Positions 24,327-33,445 of a stretch of DNA of 64,000 nt are shown here, piece by piece (positions within the stretch are counted from its first letter, which is position 1; each line of letters opens with the position of its first letter). The position numbers were made by a program, and so were the translations under genes. The DNA comes from Flavobacterium turcicum (GTDB lineage: Bacteria; Bacteroidota; Bacteroidia; Flavobacteriales; Flavobacteriaceae). Below the pieces are notes generated by a model. That model worked only from the letters and a program-made list of their open reading frames with translations, made no database searches and had not been told where the DNA came from. The stretch covers positions 851,607 through 915,606 of the forward strand of contig NZ_JAAOBY010000001.1 of the NCBI RefSeq assembly GCF_011365745.1, read 5' to 3'.

Positions 24327-25133
24327 TTACCAACCTCCGCTAGATCCTCCGCCAGAGAAACCGCCTCCGCCAAAACCACCACCGAAGCCACCTCCTCCAA
24401 AGCCTCCACCTGAAGAGCCACCAAATCCACCTCCGCCACCACGGCCAAGGTTGCTTAAAATGATCACATCGAGTAGGGAAGAGCCAATGCCTCCGCCACC
24501 GTTATTGCCATTATTTCGGTTGCCTTTACTGCGCGATGCTATAATTATTAAAACAATCACAATTAAAATGATGGGTCCAATAGGAAAGCCTTTGCCCGAT
24601 TTTTTTTCAACGCGTTTGCCTTTGTATTTTCCTTTAAAAACATCAATTAAGGCATCCGTTCCTTTATCTAAACCGTTGTAAAAACTTCCGGCTTTAAATT
24701 CGGGAACAATAATATTTCGAATAATTTCGCCACCTAAACCAGCAGTTAATCGGTCTTCTAATCCATATCCAGGATTAATAGCAATTCGTTTTTCGGCTTT
24801 AGCCAAAAGAACAATTACGCCATTATCATCTTGAGCTGAGCCACCTATTCCCCAAGTTTGTGCCCACTTGGTAGCGAGTAAACTCACATCTTCGCCTTTT
24901 AAACTTTCAATGGTTATGACTACAATTTGCGTAGTGGTCGAATCAGAATATCGGATGAGTTTTTGCTCTAATTGTGCTTTTTCGGTACTGCTCAAAACAT
25001 TAGCATAATCGTATACGGATGTTTGTAAATCTGGTTTAGCCGGAATAGTAAATTGAGCATTTGCTGCAAAACTTATCAGTAAGAAACCAATAAAGCAAAG
25101 TGTAGTTAAGATATTTTTTGGATATAGCTTCAT
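24327..25133 (-). CDS. TPM domain membrane protein (YgcG family)
   Basis: With start ATG 25133 the product has 268 residues. It comprises a signal peptide (YPKNILTTLCFIGFLLISFA, then ANA) and a TPM domain (about 30-150) with SVYDYANVLSSTEKAQLEQK, TTQIVVITIESLKG and NPGYGLEDRLTAG. One membrane helix (GPIILIVIVLIIIAS) leads to a Gly/Ser-rich tail with many GGGFGG repeats ending SSGGW. TPM proteins are implicated in membrane or photosystem protein turnover and accompany LemA, as here. The ATG overlaps the stop of the preceding TPM gene by one base (TAATG), so translation is coupled. Confidence 0.92.
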   Translation of the reverse strand: MKLYPKNILTTLCFIGFLLISFAANAQFTIPAKPDLQTSVYDYANVLSSTEKAQLEQKLIRYSDSTTTQIVVITIESLKGEDVSLLATKWAQTWGIGGSAQDDNGVIVLLAKAEKRIAINPGYGLEDRLTAGLGGEIIRNIIVPEFKAGSFYNGLDKGTDALIDVFKGKYKGKRVEKKSGKGFPIGPIILIVIVLIIIASRSKGNRNNGNNGGGGIGSSLLDVIILSNLGRGGGGGFGGSSGGGFGGGGFGGGFGGGGFSGGGSSGGW

Positions 25134-25570
25134 TATCCTTTTGAGATTTCGTTTGATAATTCGTTTGTATCGCCTTCTTGCCAAGGAAAGTAGCGTTGTA
25201 ATTGCTCGCCAGCGCGGTGAATGCCATCAATCAAGCCTTGTTTGAAATCGCCTTTTTTGAAGTGTGCAACCATGATGTCACGCGTACAGTCCCAAAAATC
25301 ATCTGGAACCACTTCGTTGATGCCTTGATCGCCACAAATAACAAAATTGCGATCTTCTACTGCCAAATAAATCAATACACCGTTTTTCAATTCGGTTGCA
25401 TCCATTTTCAACTCATGAAAAACATCCATAGCGCGGTCGTATGGATCTTGATCAGTAGTTTTTTCAATATGAACTCGAATTTCTCCTGAGGTATTTTTTT
25501 CAGCACTGCAAATGGCAGCTACTACTTCTTGCTCTTCGGCACTGCTCAACAAATCTTCTACTTTTGACAT
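25133..25570 (-). CDS. TPM domain protein, soluble
   Basis: This 145-residue protein consists mainly of a TPM domain: SAEKNTSGEIRVHIEK, then YDRAMDVFHELKM, NGVLIYLAVEDRNFVICGDQ and GINEVVPDDFWD. There is no signal peptide or membrane helix, and the acidic tail is short. It is the middle gene of the LemA-TPM-TPM unit, 82 nt after lemA, and overlaps the next gene by one base. Such triplets are conserved in Bacteroidota. The proteins probably act together at the inner membrane, but their biochemical function is unsettled. Confidence 0.92.
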   Translation of the reverse strand: MSKVEDLLSSAEEQEVVAAICSAEKNTSGEIRVHIEKTTDQDPYDRAMDVFHELKMDATELKNGVLIYLAVEDRNFVICGDQGINEVVPDDFWDCTRDIMVAHFKKGDFKQGLIDGIHRAGEQLQRYFPWQEGDTNELSNEISKG

Positions 25571-25652
25571 AAGAAAGGGATTGAATTACAAATAACGATT
25601 TTTAACTGCAAGATTGCAATCAAAAATCGTTATTCAAAATTAAAAATAGGAT

Positions 25653-26234
25653 TTAGAATTTTACTTCAACAGGTTTTTCAGCACCTGCAACAGCTTTAAA
25701 GGCAGCTTTTTCTTTGTAGTCTGATAAAAACAATTTTCTAGGATTTTTCAAAACATAATTGTTGTACACTTCTACTGATTCGTTAAAACGAGTTCTAGCT
25801 GTTAAAATTTGATTTTCAGTACTAGCCAGTTCATCTTGCAATTTCATGAAATTAGAATTTGCTTTCAATTCAGGGTAGCGTTCTACAGAAACCAATAATT
25901 TAGATAATGAGCTGCTCACACCGCTTTGCGCTGAGTTAAAAGCTGCTAATTGTTCTGGGCTCACGTTAGCTGGGTCAATTGTTACAGAAGTAGCTTTGGC
26001 ACGAGCTTCAATAACCGCTGTTAAAGTTTCTTTTTCAAAATCAGCAGCTCCTTTTACCGTATTTACCAAGTTGCCAATTAAATCATTTCGTCTTTGGTAC
26101 GAAGTTTCCACGTTACCCCATTCTTTTTTAACTGCTTGATCAACTACAACAGCTCCGTTAGTTACGTTAATGTAGTACATAATAGCAAGTACAACTAATC
26201 CTCCAATGATAATCCAAGGCAAAAATCTTCTCAT
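25653..26234 (-). CDS. lemA: LemA family protein
   Basis: This 193-residue protein has an N-terminal membrane helix (FLPWIIIGGLVVLAIMYYI) and the coiled-coil LemA domain. VKKEWGNVETSYQRRNDLIG, then NLVNTVKGAADFEKETL, and the closing RFNESVEVYNNYV and NPRKLFLSDYKEKAAFK are hallmark segments. The bulk of the protein is expected outside the cytoplasm. It is the first gene of a unit with two TPM proteins. LemA function remains poorly defined, with links to envelope stress. Confidence 0.95.
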   Translation of the reverse strand: MRRFLPWIIIGGLVVLAIMYYINVTNGAVVVDQAVKKEWGNVETSYQRRNDLIGNLVNTVKGAADFEKETLTAVIEARAKATSVTIDPANVSPEQLAAFNSAQSGVSSSLSKLLVSVERYPELKANSNFMKLQDELASTENQILTARTRFNESVEVYNNYVLKNPRKLFLSDYKEKAAFKAVAGAEKPVEVKF

Positions 26235-26289
26235 GTTTGTTTAATTTAATGTTTATTTGTTTTAATTGTTTGGTACTCCTAGCGTCACG

Positions 26290-26622
26290 CTAAAGTTCGT
26301 TTTTAATATTAGTTAATTGATTTCTAATTGCTTCTAGTTTTTTAATGATTTCGAATTTATCCAAGGTTTTCTTTTGACCTTCTTTCAAATGAATTTTTGC
26401 TCCTTCAAGTGTAAAACCTCTTTCTTTTACCAAATGATAAATCAATTGCAAATTGGTAATATCCTCAGGCGTAAACATTCTGTTGCCTTTTGCATTTTTC
26501 TTAGGTTTTAAAATATCAAATTCACTATCCCAAAATCGAATGAGCGATGCATTTACATCAAACGCTTTGGCTACTTCGCCAATGCTGTAATATCGTTTGT
26601 CTTTTGGTAAATCAATTTGCAT
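26290..26622 (-). CDS. MerR family transcriptional regulator
   Basis: This 110-residue regulator has a MerR winged helix at residues 10-78 (YYSIGEVAKAFDVNASLIRF, then WDSEFDILKPKKNAKGNRMF and EDITNLQLIYHLVKERGFTL) and a coiled-coil dimerisation helix to the end. The effector-binding domain is absent, as usual in the short flavobacterial form that sits between an M23 peptidase gene and lemA. The target genes are unknown; the conserved neighbourhood suggests a link to the LemA/TPM unit. Confidence 0.92.
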   Translation of the reverse strand: MQIDLPKDKRYYSIGEVAKAFDVNASLIRFWDSEFDILKPKKNAKGNRMFTPEDITNLQLIYHLVKERGFTLEGAKIHLKEGQKKTLDKFEIIKKLEAIRNQLTNIKNEL

Positions 26623-26678
26623 TTTTATTTATTTTCTAATTTTTTACTTTATTTAATTTTCGCCCAATGAAACTAAAC

Positions 26679-26727
26679 TTCTCACTCCTCACAATTCACT
26701 TCTCACAATTCACTTCTCACGATTCAC
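26679..26727 (-). repeat. Heptad tandem repeat GTGARNN, 7 units
   Basis: On the minus strand seven consecutive 7-nt units (GTGAATC, GTGAGAA, GTGAATT, GTGAGAA, GTGAATT, GTGAGGA, GTGAGAA) follow the M23 peptidase stop codon after 4 nt. It is the same motif as the 22-unit array after era. Confidence 0.9.
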
Positions 26728-26731
26728 TCTT

Positions 26732-27709
26732 TTAATCCAACGACTGATTCTCTTGATTCGCCAACTGCGCAATAACCACATATTCAACCGCTGAAATATT
26801 TCCGTAATAAAAATTAAGCGGGTTCACTACTTTACTATCCTTATGAACTTCGTAATGCAAATGCGGCGCTTCTGAACGTCCCGTGCTGCCTACATATCCA
26901 ATAATATCACCTCTTTTCACGCGTTTTCCAGCTCTAGTGTTGTATTTGCTCAAATGCGCGTATAAGGTTTCATATCCAAATCCGTGCCGAATTACAATAT
27001 GATTGCCGTAACCCGAGGCAGTATTATCTGCTTTTGCCACAACTCCATCGCCAGTAGCATAAATGGGAGTACCTGATTTGGCTGTAAAATCCATTCCTTC
27101 ATGCATTTTTCGCGCTTTCGTGAAAGGATCTGTTCGATACCCAAAACCAGATGCCATGTGTTTTAAATTCTCGTTTCGTACCGGTTGAATGGCAGGAATG
27201 GCTGACAAAAAATCACTTTTCGCATCGGCAAGCTTTAAAATGACATCCAAAGATTTTGATTGTATGGCAAGCTGTTTGCTTAAAACATCTACTTTTTTGG
27301 TAGTTGATTTTACCAACTCTGAATTGTCAAATCCGGCAAGCAATTGGTAACGATTATTATCCTTAAAACCCGCTTTCCTGATCGAATCCGGAATCGCAGC
27401 TTTATTAAAATACACGCGATACAAATTATTATCTCTGTCCTCAATTTCGGCAACAACATCGCTCATTTCGTCTAAGCGTTCGTTTAAAATAGCATAATTT
27501 AGTTTCAAATTTTCAATTTCACGAGCTTGCAAGCGGTCTTTTGGCGTTTCAAAATAAGGAGTGTTCAACAATACAATGAAACTCAAAAAACCAAACAAAG
27601 CTGCAGCAACTATAAAAAGCAATGCAACACCTATTTTTTGCCTTTTTTTAGTTTTTATTTTTCTATAGGCTAGATTTTCAGAATCGTAATAATATTTTAC
27701 TTTCGACAT
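26732..27709 (-). CDS. M23 family metallopeptidase (peptidoglycan endopeptidase)
   Basis: This 325-residue cell-wall hydrolase has one N-terminal membrane helix (about 25-48, IGVALLFIVAAALFGFLSFI), a coiled-coil segment (about 60-150) and a C-terminal LytM/M23 domain. The zinc motif is complete: His in KMHEGMDF with the following Asp, then HLHYEVH near residue 283, and GNHIVIRHGFGYETLYAHLS in between. It probably cleaves peptide cross-links in the periplasm while anchored in the inner membrane. It is the first gene of the MerR/LemA neighbourhood, divergent from alaS. Confidence 0.93.
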   Translation of the reverse strand: MSKVKYYYDSENLAYRKIKTKKRQKIGVALLFIVAAALFGFLSFIVLLNTPYFETPKDRLQAREIENLKLNYAILNERLDEMSDVVAEIEDRDNNLYRVYFNKAAIPDSIRKAGFKDNNRYQLLAGFDNSELVKSTTKKVDVLSKQLAIQSKSLDVILKLADAKSDFLSAIPAIQPVRNENLKHMASGFGYRTDPFTKARKMHEGMDFTAKSGTPIYATGDGVVAKADNTASGYGNHIVIRHGFGYETLYAHLSKYNTRAGKRVKRGDIIGYVGSTGRSEAPHLHYEVHKDSKVVNPLNFYYGNISAVEYVVIAQLANQENQSLD

Positions 27710-28047
27710 ATTTTAAAATACCCTATTTTTGCGCTTTGTAAAGGGTTAGTCGAACAAATTTAAGAAATGTTTCATTCGATACCGCCTTTTTTCAGGAATT
27801 AATAATACATGTGCCCAATCCAGCTATCCGCTGCAAGGTTGTTTCATGAAATTGTTTTTTCTATTGCCCTTGCAGGAGCTTCCGTTGGTCGCTCTGCCAG
27901 CGCAAGAAAAAATAAATTTCATTTCACAACGCTTTTCGCTACTATCTGGGGCAAAAGGAACAAAAAGATTTAATGATTAAAAAATTGAAAAATTCAATTC
28001 TAAATAATCTTTAAATTGTTAAGTCTTTAAATTTTTAAATTAAAAAA
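27710..28047. repeat. Intergenic region with a dispersed GC-richer repeat
   Basis: There is no gene in these 338 nt between the M23 gene and alaS. From about 27820 to 27960 lies a fragment with GCTATCCGCTGCAAGG and AGGAGCTTCCGTTGGTCGCT (27874-27893). The latter recurs identically at 35309, and inverted with one change at 14554. A plus-strand TATTTTTG at 27724 could be an alaS promoter, though it lies far upstream. Confidence 0.6.
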
Positions 28048-30684
28048 ATGACATCACAACAAGTACGCAAGCAGTTTTTAGAGTTTTTCGCATCCAAAGG
28101 GCATTTAATTGTGCCTTCGGCGCCCATCGTTTTAAAAGACGATCCTACCTTGATGTTCAATAACTCAGGAATGGCCCAATTCAAAGAATATTTTTTGGGT
28201 AACGGAACTCCAAAAAGCAACCGAATTGCCGATACTCAAAAATGTCTGCGCGTTTCAGGAAAACACAATGACTTGGAGGATGTAGGTTTTGATACCTACC
28301 ACCACACCATGTTCGAAATGTTAGGAAACTGGTCTTTTGGTGATTATTTCAAAAAAGAAGCTATCAATTGGGCTTGGCAACTTTTAACCGAAGTGTACAA
28401 AATTCCAAAAGAAAATTTATACGTTTCTGTTTTCGAAGGAAGCGCAGAAGACAATGTGCCTTTTGACCAAGAAGCTTGGGATATCTGGAAAACATTAATT
28501 GATGAAGACCGAATCATTCTTGGAAACAAGAAAGACAACTTTTGGGAAATGGGAGATCAAGGACCGTGTGGACCTTGTTCTGAGATACACGTTGATTTGC
28601 GTACCGATGCTGAAAAAGCTTTGGTTTCAGGAAAAAGTCTCGTAAATAATGATCACCCACAAGTTGTTGAAATCTGGAACAATGTATTCATGGAGTTCAA
28701 CCGTAAAGCCGATGGATCACTGGAGAAACTTCCAGCACAGCATGTAGATACCGGAATGGGATTTGAGCGTTTGTGTATGGCGTTGCAAGGCAAAACATCT
28801 AATTATGACACGGATGTTTTTACACCACTTATTGAGAAAGTAGAACAAATTACAGGGTTGAAATATACATCTGATGAAGTGAAAAACATTTCAGAGGAAC
28901 AGAATAAAACTAATATTGCCATTCGTGTTATTGTAGATCACGTGCGTGCCGTAGCGTTTGCAATTGCTGACGGACAATTACCATCAAACACAGGAGCTGG
29001 TTATGTAATTCGTAGAATTTTGCGTCGTGCAATTCGTTACGGATTTACATTTTTAGATACCAAAGAACCTTTTATCAATAAATTAGTTGCTGTTTTGGCA
29101 AATCAAATGGGAGAATTTTTTCCAGAGATTAAAGCACAACAACAATTGGTTACCAACGTAATTCGAGAGGAAGAAGCGTCGTTTTTACGAACTTTAGATC
29201 AAGGATTACAATTGTTAGACAAAGTGGTTGCAGAAACTTCAGGAAATGAAGTTTCAGGAGCAAAAGCTTTTGAATTGTACGATACTTTTGGTTTTCCGAA
29301 AGATTTAACGGCTTTGATTTTAAAAGAAAAAGGAATGTCTTTCAACGAAGCTGAATTTGATGCTTCTATGCAAGAGCAAAAAAATCGTTCACGTGCTGCA
29401 TCTGAAGTTTCAACCGAGGATTGGACAGTGTTGATTCCTGGAAATGTAGAAACATTCGTAGGTTACGACCAAACAGAAAGCGAAGTAAAAATCACTCGTA
29501 TTCGTAAAGTAGATTCTAAAAAAGATGGTGTTTTATACCAGATCGTTTTAGACAATACGCCTTTTTATCCAGAAGGTGGAGGTCAAGTAGGTGATAAAGG
29601 AACATTGGTTTCGGCAAACCAAACGATTGATATCATTGATACAAAAAAGGAAAATAATCTGATTTTACATTTTGCTAAGCAACTTCCAGAAAATATTGAA
29701 GCTAGATTTGTAGCAAAAGTAAATACGGATTTAAGAACGTCAACTTCTAAAAACCACTCGGCTACACACTTGATGCATTTGGCTTTGAGAAGTATTTTAG
29801 GAACACACATAGAGCAAAAAGGCTCGTTAGTAAATCCAAACTATTTGCGTTTTGACTTTTCGCATTTCTCTAAAGTTTCAGATGAGGAATTGCGTCAAGT
29901 AGAAGCAAGTGTGAACGCTCAAATTGAAGCACAGTTACAATTGGTAGAACACCGTAACATTCCAATTCAAGAAGCATTAGACAAAGGAGCAATGGCTTTG
30001 TTTGGAGAAAAATACGGCGATTCAGTTCGAATGATAGAATTTGGTGAAAGCAAAGAATTATGTGGTGGAATTCACGTAAAAAACACCGCCGAAATCTGGC
30101 ATTTCAAAATCATTTCAGAAGGAGCAGTAGCAGCAGGAATTCGTCGTGTTGAAGCCATTACGGGTGATGCAGTGAAAAATTTCTACCAAAATCAAGAACA
30201 AACTTTGGCAGAGATTAAAGAAACGCTGAAAAACCCACAAGATGTTTTAAAATCAGTAACTTCATTGCAAGATGATAATGCGAAGCTGAAAAAACAAATC
30301 GAGCAATTATTAAAAGAGAAAATCGACGGATTAAAGAATGTTTTGGTTGCTGATTTTCAAGAGGTAAACGGTATTAACTTTTTGGCAAAACAAGTTGATT
30401 TATCAATGAGTTCTACCAAAGATTTGGCGCAAGCTATTGGAACTACTAAACCAAATTCATTTGTATTTTTAGCTTCAATTGAAGAAGGTTTGCCTAACAT
30501 CCATTGCTACATTTCAAAAGAATTGGTTGCAGAAAAAGGCTTGAACGCTGGAACTGTAATTAGAGAATTAGGAAAATTAATAGACGGGAATGGTGGCGGA
30601 CAGCCGTTTTTTGCTTCTGGAAAAGGGAAAAATGCAAACGGAATCCAACAAGCATTAGAACAAGCAATTGCCTTTGTACAATAA
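28048..30684 (+). CDS. alaS: Alanyl-tRNA synthetase
   Basis: This is the class II enzyme that charges tRNA-Ala. Its 878 residues comprise the catalytic core (about 1-240, [19 protein letters not shown] and [20 protein letters not shown]), the tRNA-recognition region, and the editing domain with the zinc-binding [11 protein letters not shown] (about 571-581) and CGGIHV. A C-terminal DHHA1 C-Ala domain ends [14 protein letters not shown]. Length and order are normal. The ATG lies after an A-rich stretch with no Shine-Dalgarno sequence, as is usual here. Confidence 0.98.
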   Translation: MTSQQVRKQFLEFFASKGHLIVPSAPIVLKDDPTLMFNNSGMAQFKEYFLGNGTPKSNRIADTQKCLRVSGKHNDLEDVGFDTYHHTMFEMLGNWSFGDYFKKEAINWAWQLLTEVYKIPKENLYVSVFEGSAEDNVPFDQEAWDIWKTLIDEDRIILGNKKDNFWEMGDQGPCGPCSEIHVDLRTDAEKALVSGKSLVNNDHPQVVEIWNNVFMEFNRKADGSLEKLPAQHVDTGMGFERLCMALQGKTSNYDTDVFTPLIEKVEQITGLKYTSDEVKNISEEQNKTNIAIRVIVDHVRAVAFAIADGQLPSNTGAGYVIRRILRRAIRYGFTFLDTKEPFINKLVAVLANQMGEFFPEIKAQQQLVTNVIREEEASFLRTLDQGLQLLDKVVAETSGNEVSGAKAFELYDTFGFPKDLTALILKEKGMSFNEAEFDASMQEQKNRSRAASEVSTEDWTVLIPGNVETFVGYDQTESEVKITRIRKVDSKKDGVLYQIVLDNTPFYPEGGGQVGDKGTLVSANQTIDIIDTKKENNLILHFAKQLPENIEARFVAKVNTDLRTSTSKNHSATHLMHLALRSILGTHIEQKGSLVNPNYLRFDFSHFSKVSDEELRQVEASVNAQIEAQLQLVEHRNIPIQEALDKGAMALFGEKYGDSVRMIEFGESKELCGGIHVKNTAEIWHFKIISEGAVAAGIRRVEAITGDAVKNFYQNQEQTLAEIKETLKNPQDVLKSVTSLQDDNAKLKKQIEQLLKEKIDGLKNVLVADFQEVNGINFLAKQVDLSMSSTKDLAQAIGTTKPNSFVFLASIEEGLPNIHCYISKELVAEKGLNAGTVIRELGKLIDGNGGGQPFFASGKGKNANGIQQALEQAIAFVQ

Positions 30685-30724
30685 GGCAAAGAGTTAAAAT
30701 TTTTTAAATGTGAGCTATTTTGTG

Positions 30725-30732
30725 TAGCTTTG
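30725..30732 (+). promoter_or_regulatory. Promoter -7 element of the lipoprotein gene
   Basis: TAGCTTTG matches TAnnTTTG exactly, 69 nt before the chosen start codon. Confidence 0.5.
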
Positions 30733-30800
30733 ACCGCTTGAAGTGCTGCAAATAAAACAGTTAATCAACTGTAAAAATGCAGTTGCAACTTTTAAATGAA

Positions 30801-31568
30801 ATGAAAAAATTAAAAATAGTACAGCTTATTGGTTTGTTGGTTTTGCTTTTTACTTCTTGTAGCCAAGAGAAAAATGGAGAGGTAAAATTAGTCAATAAAA
30901 TAGTTGAAACCACTGCAGATGATAAGACAGTAACCACTGTTTTTAAGTACCAAGGAGATAAACTTGTAAATACAAACAGCGAGTTGGTTCGCAATGATTT
31001 TACTTACGTTGATAGTTTAATTTCGCAGATTAAAACTACAGATAAGAAAAATAATAAGGTAACGGTATACAATTACACATACCAAAATGGTAAGTTGGCC
31101 CGTGTCGAATCATCTGACAAAAAAGTGGTACGCTACCAATACAATACGGATGGAACAATTAACTATGAAGGTTTTGAACTACAAGATCAAAAAGAAAAAC
31201 CTTTATATATAGGCGTATTCACTGTGAAATCCGCAAACATTATTACAAATAAAAAAACCTTTGTGGTAGATCAAAAAGGAGGTAAAAGCACTGAATTAAT
31301 TACCTTAAACTACGATCAATTTAAAAACCCTTGGAACCAGATTGCAGGTGTTAGCAAATTACTAGATCATTTTGCTTTAATTTCTGCCAATAACGGTATT
31401 ATGACGGTTGTTGAAAACTCGACTATTTTTGCTGACGACAGTGTTACATCTTCTGCTAACATGTACAGTTGTACAATGAAATATGATGACGACAATTATC
31501 TTATTGAACAGATTTTCGAAGACGCACCTGATGATCGAGAATATTTAAAAGTCACCTATTTTTATTAA
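30801..31568 (+). CDS. Hypothetical lipoprotein with RHS-like sequence pattern
   Basis: Starting at ATG 30801 the protein has 255 residues and a clear lipoprotein signal (VQLIGLLVLLFTSC, lipobox Cys near residue 19); the ATG at 30777 adds eight residues before it. The mature part has alternating strands such as VTVYNYTYQNGKLARVES and VRYQYNTDGTINYEG, reminiscent of the RHS/YD-like folds found in many Bacteroidota lipoproteins of unknown role. It probably sits in the outer membrane. A single-gene unit with its own promoter and terminator. Confidence 0.8.
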   Translation: MKKLKIVQLIGLLVLLFTSCSQEKNGEVKLVNKIVETTADDKTVTTVFKYQGDKLVNTNSELVRNDFTYVDSLISQIKTTDKKNNKVTVYNYTYQNGKLARVESSDKKVVRYQYNTDGTINYEGFELQDQKEKPLYIGVFTVKSANIITNKKTFVVDQKGGKSTELITLNYDQFKNPWNQIAGVSKLLDHFALISANNGIMTVVENSTIFADDSVTSSANMYSCTMKYDDDNYLIEQIFEDAPDDREYLKVTYFY

Positions 31569-31583
31569 AGATAAAACTTTATC

Positions 31584-31621
31584 AAAAGCCCTTTTCGATG
31601 TTTTGAAAAAGGGCTTTTTTT
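31584..31621 (+). terminator. Terminator after the lipoprotein gene
   Basis: AAAAGCCCTTTT pairs with AAAAAGGGCTTTT, followed by T. Confidence 0.9.
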
Positions 31622-31663
31622 GTACCCATAATACAAAAGCAATACTAGTTTAAATTTTTTTCT

Positions 31664-32614
31664 ATGCAGTTTACTACACCAATTCCCATTCCTAAAAATG
31701 AATTCCTTATTGATTACACTTCTAAAATCATGTCAATAGGTTCTTGTTTTGCTGTAAATATGGCTGAAAAATTAGACTATTATAAATTTCAAAATAGCTG
31801 TAATCCATTTGGAATTCTCTTTCATCCACTAGCAATTGAAAAACTTATCGAGTTGGCTGTTTCTGAAAAGAAATTTACTGATAACGATGTCTTTTTTTAC
31901 AACGAACGTTGGCATTGTTTTGATGCGCATTCTGATTTAAGTACATCAAACAAAGACGAATTGTTGGCCACACTAAATGCTATTCTTGCGTCCGTTCGCG
32001 AATACATCATGCAAGCAAGCCATTGCATTATCACTTATGGGACTTCGTGGGTTTATCGTCATATCGAAAGCCAAGAAATTGTTGCAAATTGTCATAAAGT
32101 ACCTCAAAAACAATTTCAGAAAGAATTGCTGACTGTGGCAACAATACAAGAAAGTATCACCAATACAGTCAATTTAATTCGTACTCTAAACCCTCAATGC
32201 AAGCTTATTTTTACAGTTTCACCAGTACGACACATCAAAGACGGTTTTGTTGAAAACCAAAGGAGCAAAGCCAACATTATTAGCGCGCTTCATGAGACTT
32301 TTGACTTTCAACTTTCGACTGTAAGTTATTTCCCCTCGTATGAAATCATGATGGACGAATTGCGTGATTATCGTTTTTATACCGATGATATGTTGCATCC
32401 CAATCAAACAGCGATTAATTACATTTGGAAACGATTTGCAGACGCCGTCATTTCAGGAAAAGCTTGGTCAACAATGGATGAGGTAGAAGGTGTGCAAAAA
32501 AGCCTTGCTCACAAGCCATTCAACCCCGAATCAGAAAGTCATTTGAAATTTCAAGCCAAAGTCAGAGAAAAAATAACTATATTAGAATCTCAATACTCAT
32601 TCATGAAATTTTAA
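31664..32614 (+). CDS. GSCFA domain-containing protein
   Basis: This 316-residue protein shows the name-giving motif in IMSIGSCFAVNMAEKLDYYK (residues 23-42) and the downstream block NPFGILFHPLAIEKL. FTVSPVRHIKDG and DDMLHPNQTAINYIWKRF follow. The family belongs to the SGNH/GDSL hydrolase-like fold, where the Ser/Cys region and the late Asp-x-x-His (DMLHPN) are catalytic. The natural substrate is not known to me. It is cytoplasmic (no signal peptide) and encoded 2 nt before the DUF4230 gene. Confidence 0.92.
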   Translation: MQFTTPIPIPKNEFLIDYTSKIMSIGSCFAVNMAEKLDYYKFQNSCNPFGILFHPLAIEKLIELAVSEKKFTDNDVFFYNERWHCFDAHSDLSTSNKDELLATLNAILASVREYIMQASHCIITYGTSWVYRHIESQEIVANCHKVPQKQFQKELLTVATIQESITNTVNLIRTLNPQCKLIFTVSPVRHIKDGFVENQRSKANIISALHETFDFQLSTVSYFPSYEIMMDELRDYRFYTDDMLHPNQTAINYIWKRFADAVISGKAWSTMDEVEGVQKSLAHKPFNPESESHLKFQAKVREKITILESQYSFMKF

Positions 32615-32616
32615 TT

Positions 32617-33237
32617 ATGCTGAAAAGAATATTAATCGGAATAGCAGCAGCTCTAATCATATTTTTGCTATTTAAATTCTGCGACTTCAAGAAAGACGAG
32701 GATCAAGATATTACGTATAACACCAATCTTATTCAGCAACAAATTTTAAATGTTGGGAAATTAGTGGTTACTGAAGGGCATTTTTCTGAGGTGATTACTT
32801 ATAAAAACCAACAGAAATATTTGATGGATATGCTTTCTTTTGAGAAAAAAGCCTTGGTTGTGGTTAATGCTGATGTTACTGTAGCTTACGATTTGCACCT
32901 AATGAAATACGATATTGATTCCATTAACAAAATCATTACGATTGTTCAAATTCCAAAGGAAGAAATCAAAATCAGCCCCGATATTCAATTTTATGACGTC
33001 GAACAAAGTAAATTAAATCCTTTCACGGGTGACGATTACAATAAAATCAACAAGTCGGTAAAAGCCAATTTGGCTAAAAAAATTGAAAAATCGTCCTTGA
33101 AAACTAACGCACAAAACCGATTAATTAGTGAGTTATCTAAGTTATTGATTACCACAAGTCAGTTGGGCTGGACATTGAAATATGACGGTCAAGTAATTGA
33201 AACCGAAAAAGATTTTGGGCAAAAAATCAAAATGTAA
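32617..33237 (+). CDS. DUF4230 domain-containing protein, membrane anchored
   Basis: This 206-residue protein has an N-terminal membrane helix (ILIGIAAALIIFLLFKF) and a DUF4230 domain with KLVVTEGHFSEVITYKNQ, ALVVVNADVTVAYDLHLMK and IVQIPKEEIKISPDIQFYD. The helical C-terminal part (KSVKANLAKKIEKSSLKTN) resembles that of band-7-like proteins. The bulk should face the periplasm. It is cotranscribed with the GSCFA gene. Function is unknown. Confidence 0.88.
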   Translation: MLKRILIGIAAALIIFLLFKFCDFKKDEDQDITYNTNLIQQQILNVGKLVVTEGHFSEVITYKNQQKYLMDMLSFEKKALVVVNADVTVAYDLHLMKYDIDSINKIITIVQIPKEEIKISPDIQFYDVEQSKLNPFTGDDYNKINKSVKANLAKKIEKSSLKTNAQNRLISELSKLLITTSQLGWTLKYDGQVIETEKDFGQKIKM

Positions 33238-33247
33238 AGCAAAGAAA

Positions 33248-33438
33248 AACCGCAAATTCGCAAATTTTAAATACTTTTAAAAATCTGCGAATCTGCGGTT
33301 AAATTTTTATTAAACTGTTTTCTTCCACAAAATTCAGCTTTATCTTATTTGATATAAATCTGCGAATTTGCGGTTAAATTTTTTTCAAATGTTTTCCGAT
33401 ACCAAATCCAAATCTCTTAAATCTGCGAATTTACGGTT
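33248..33438. repeat. REP-like palindromic repeat cluster (CCGCAAATTCGC family)
   Basis: A full inverted pair lies at 33248-33300 (AACCGCAAATTCGCAAATTT with AAATCTGCGAATCTGCGGTT). Two single arms lie at 33356-33375 and 33419-33438, filling the gap between convergent genes. The same palindrome is at 11633-11681. It may also act as a terminator. Confidence 0.8.
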
Positions 33439-33445
33439 CATAGCT

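Noticed and set aside
24251..24448. Val/Ala/Glu-rich ORF antiparallel in frame to the Gly/Ser tail of the TPM protein
   Set aside because: It is a frame shadow of the GGN-repeat coding sequence on the same strand, with no independent start signal.
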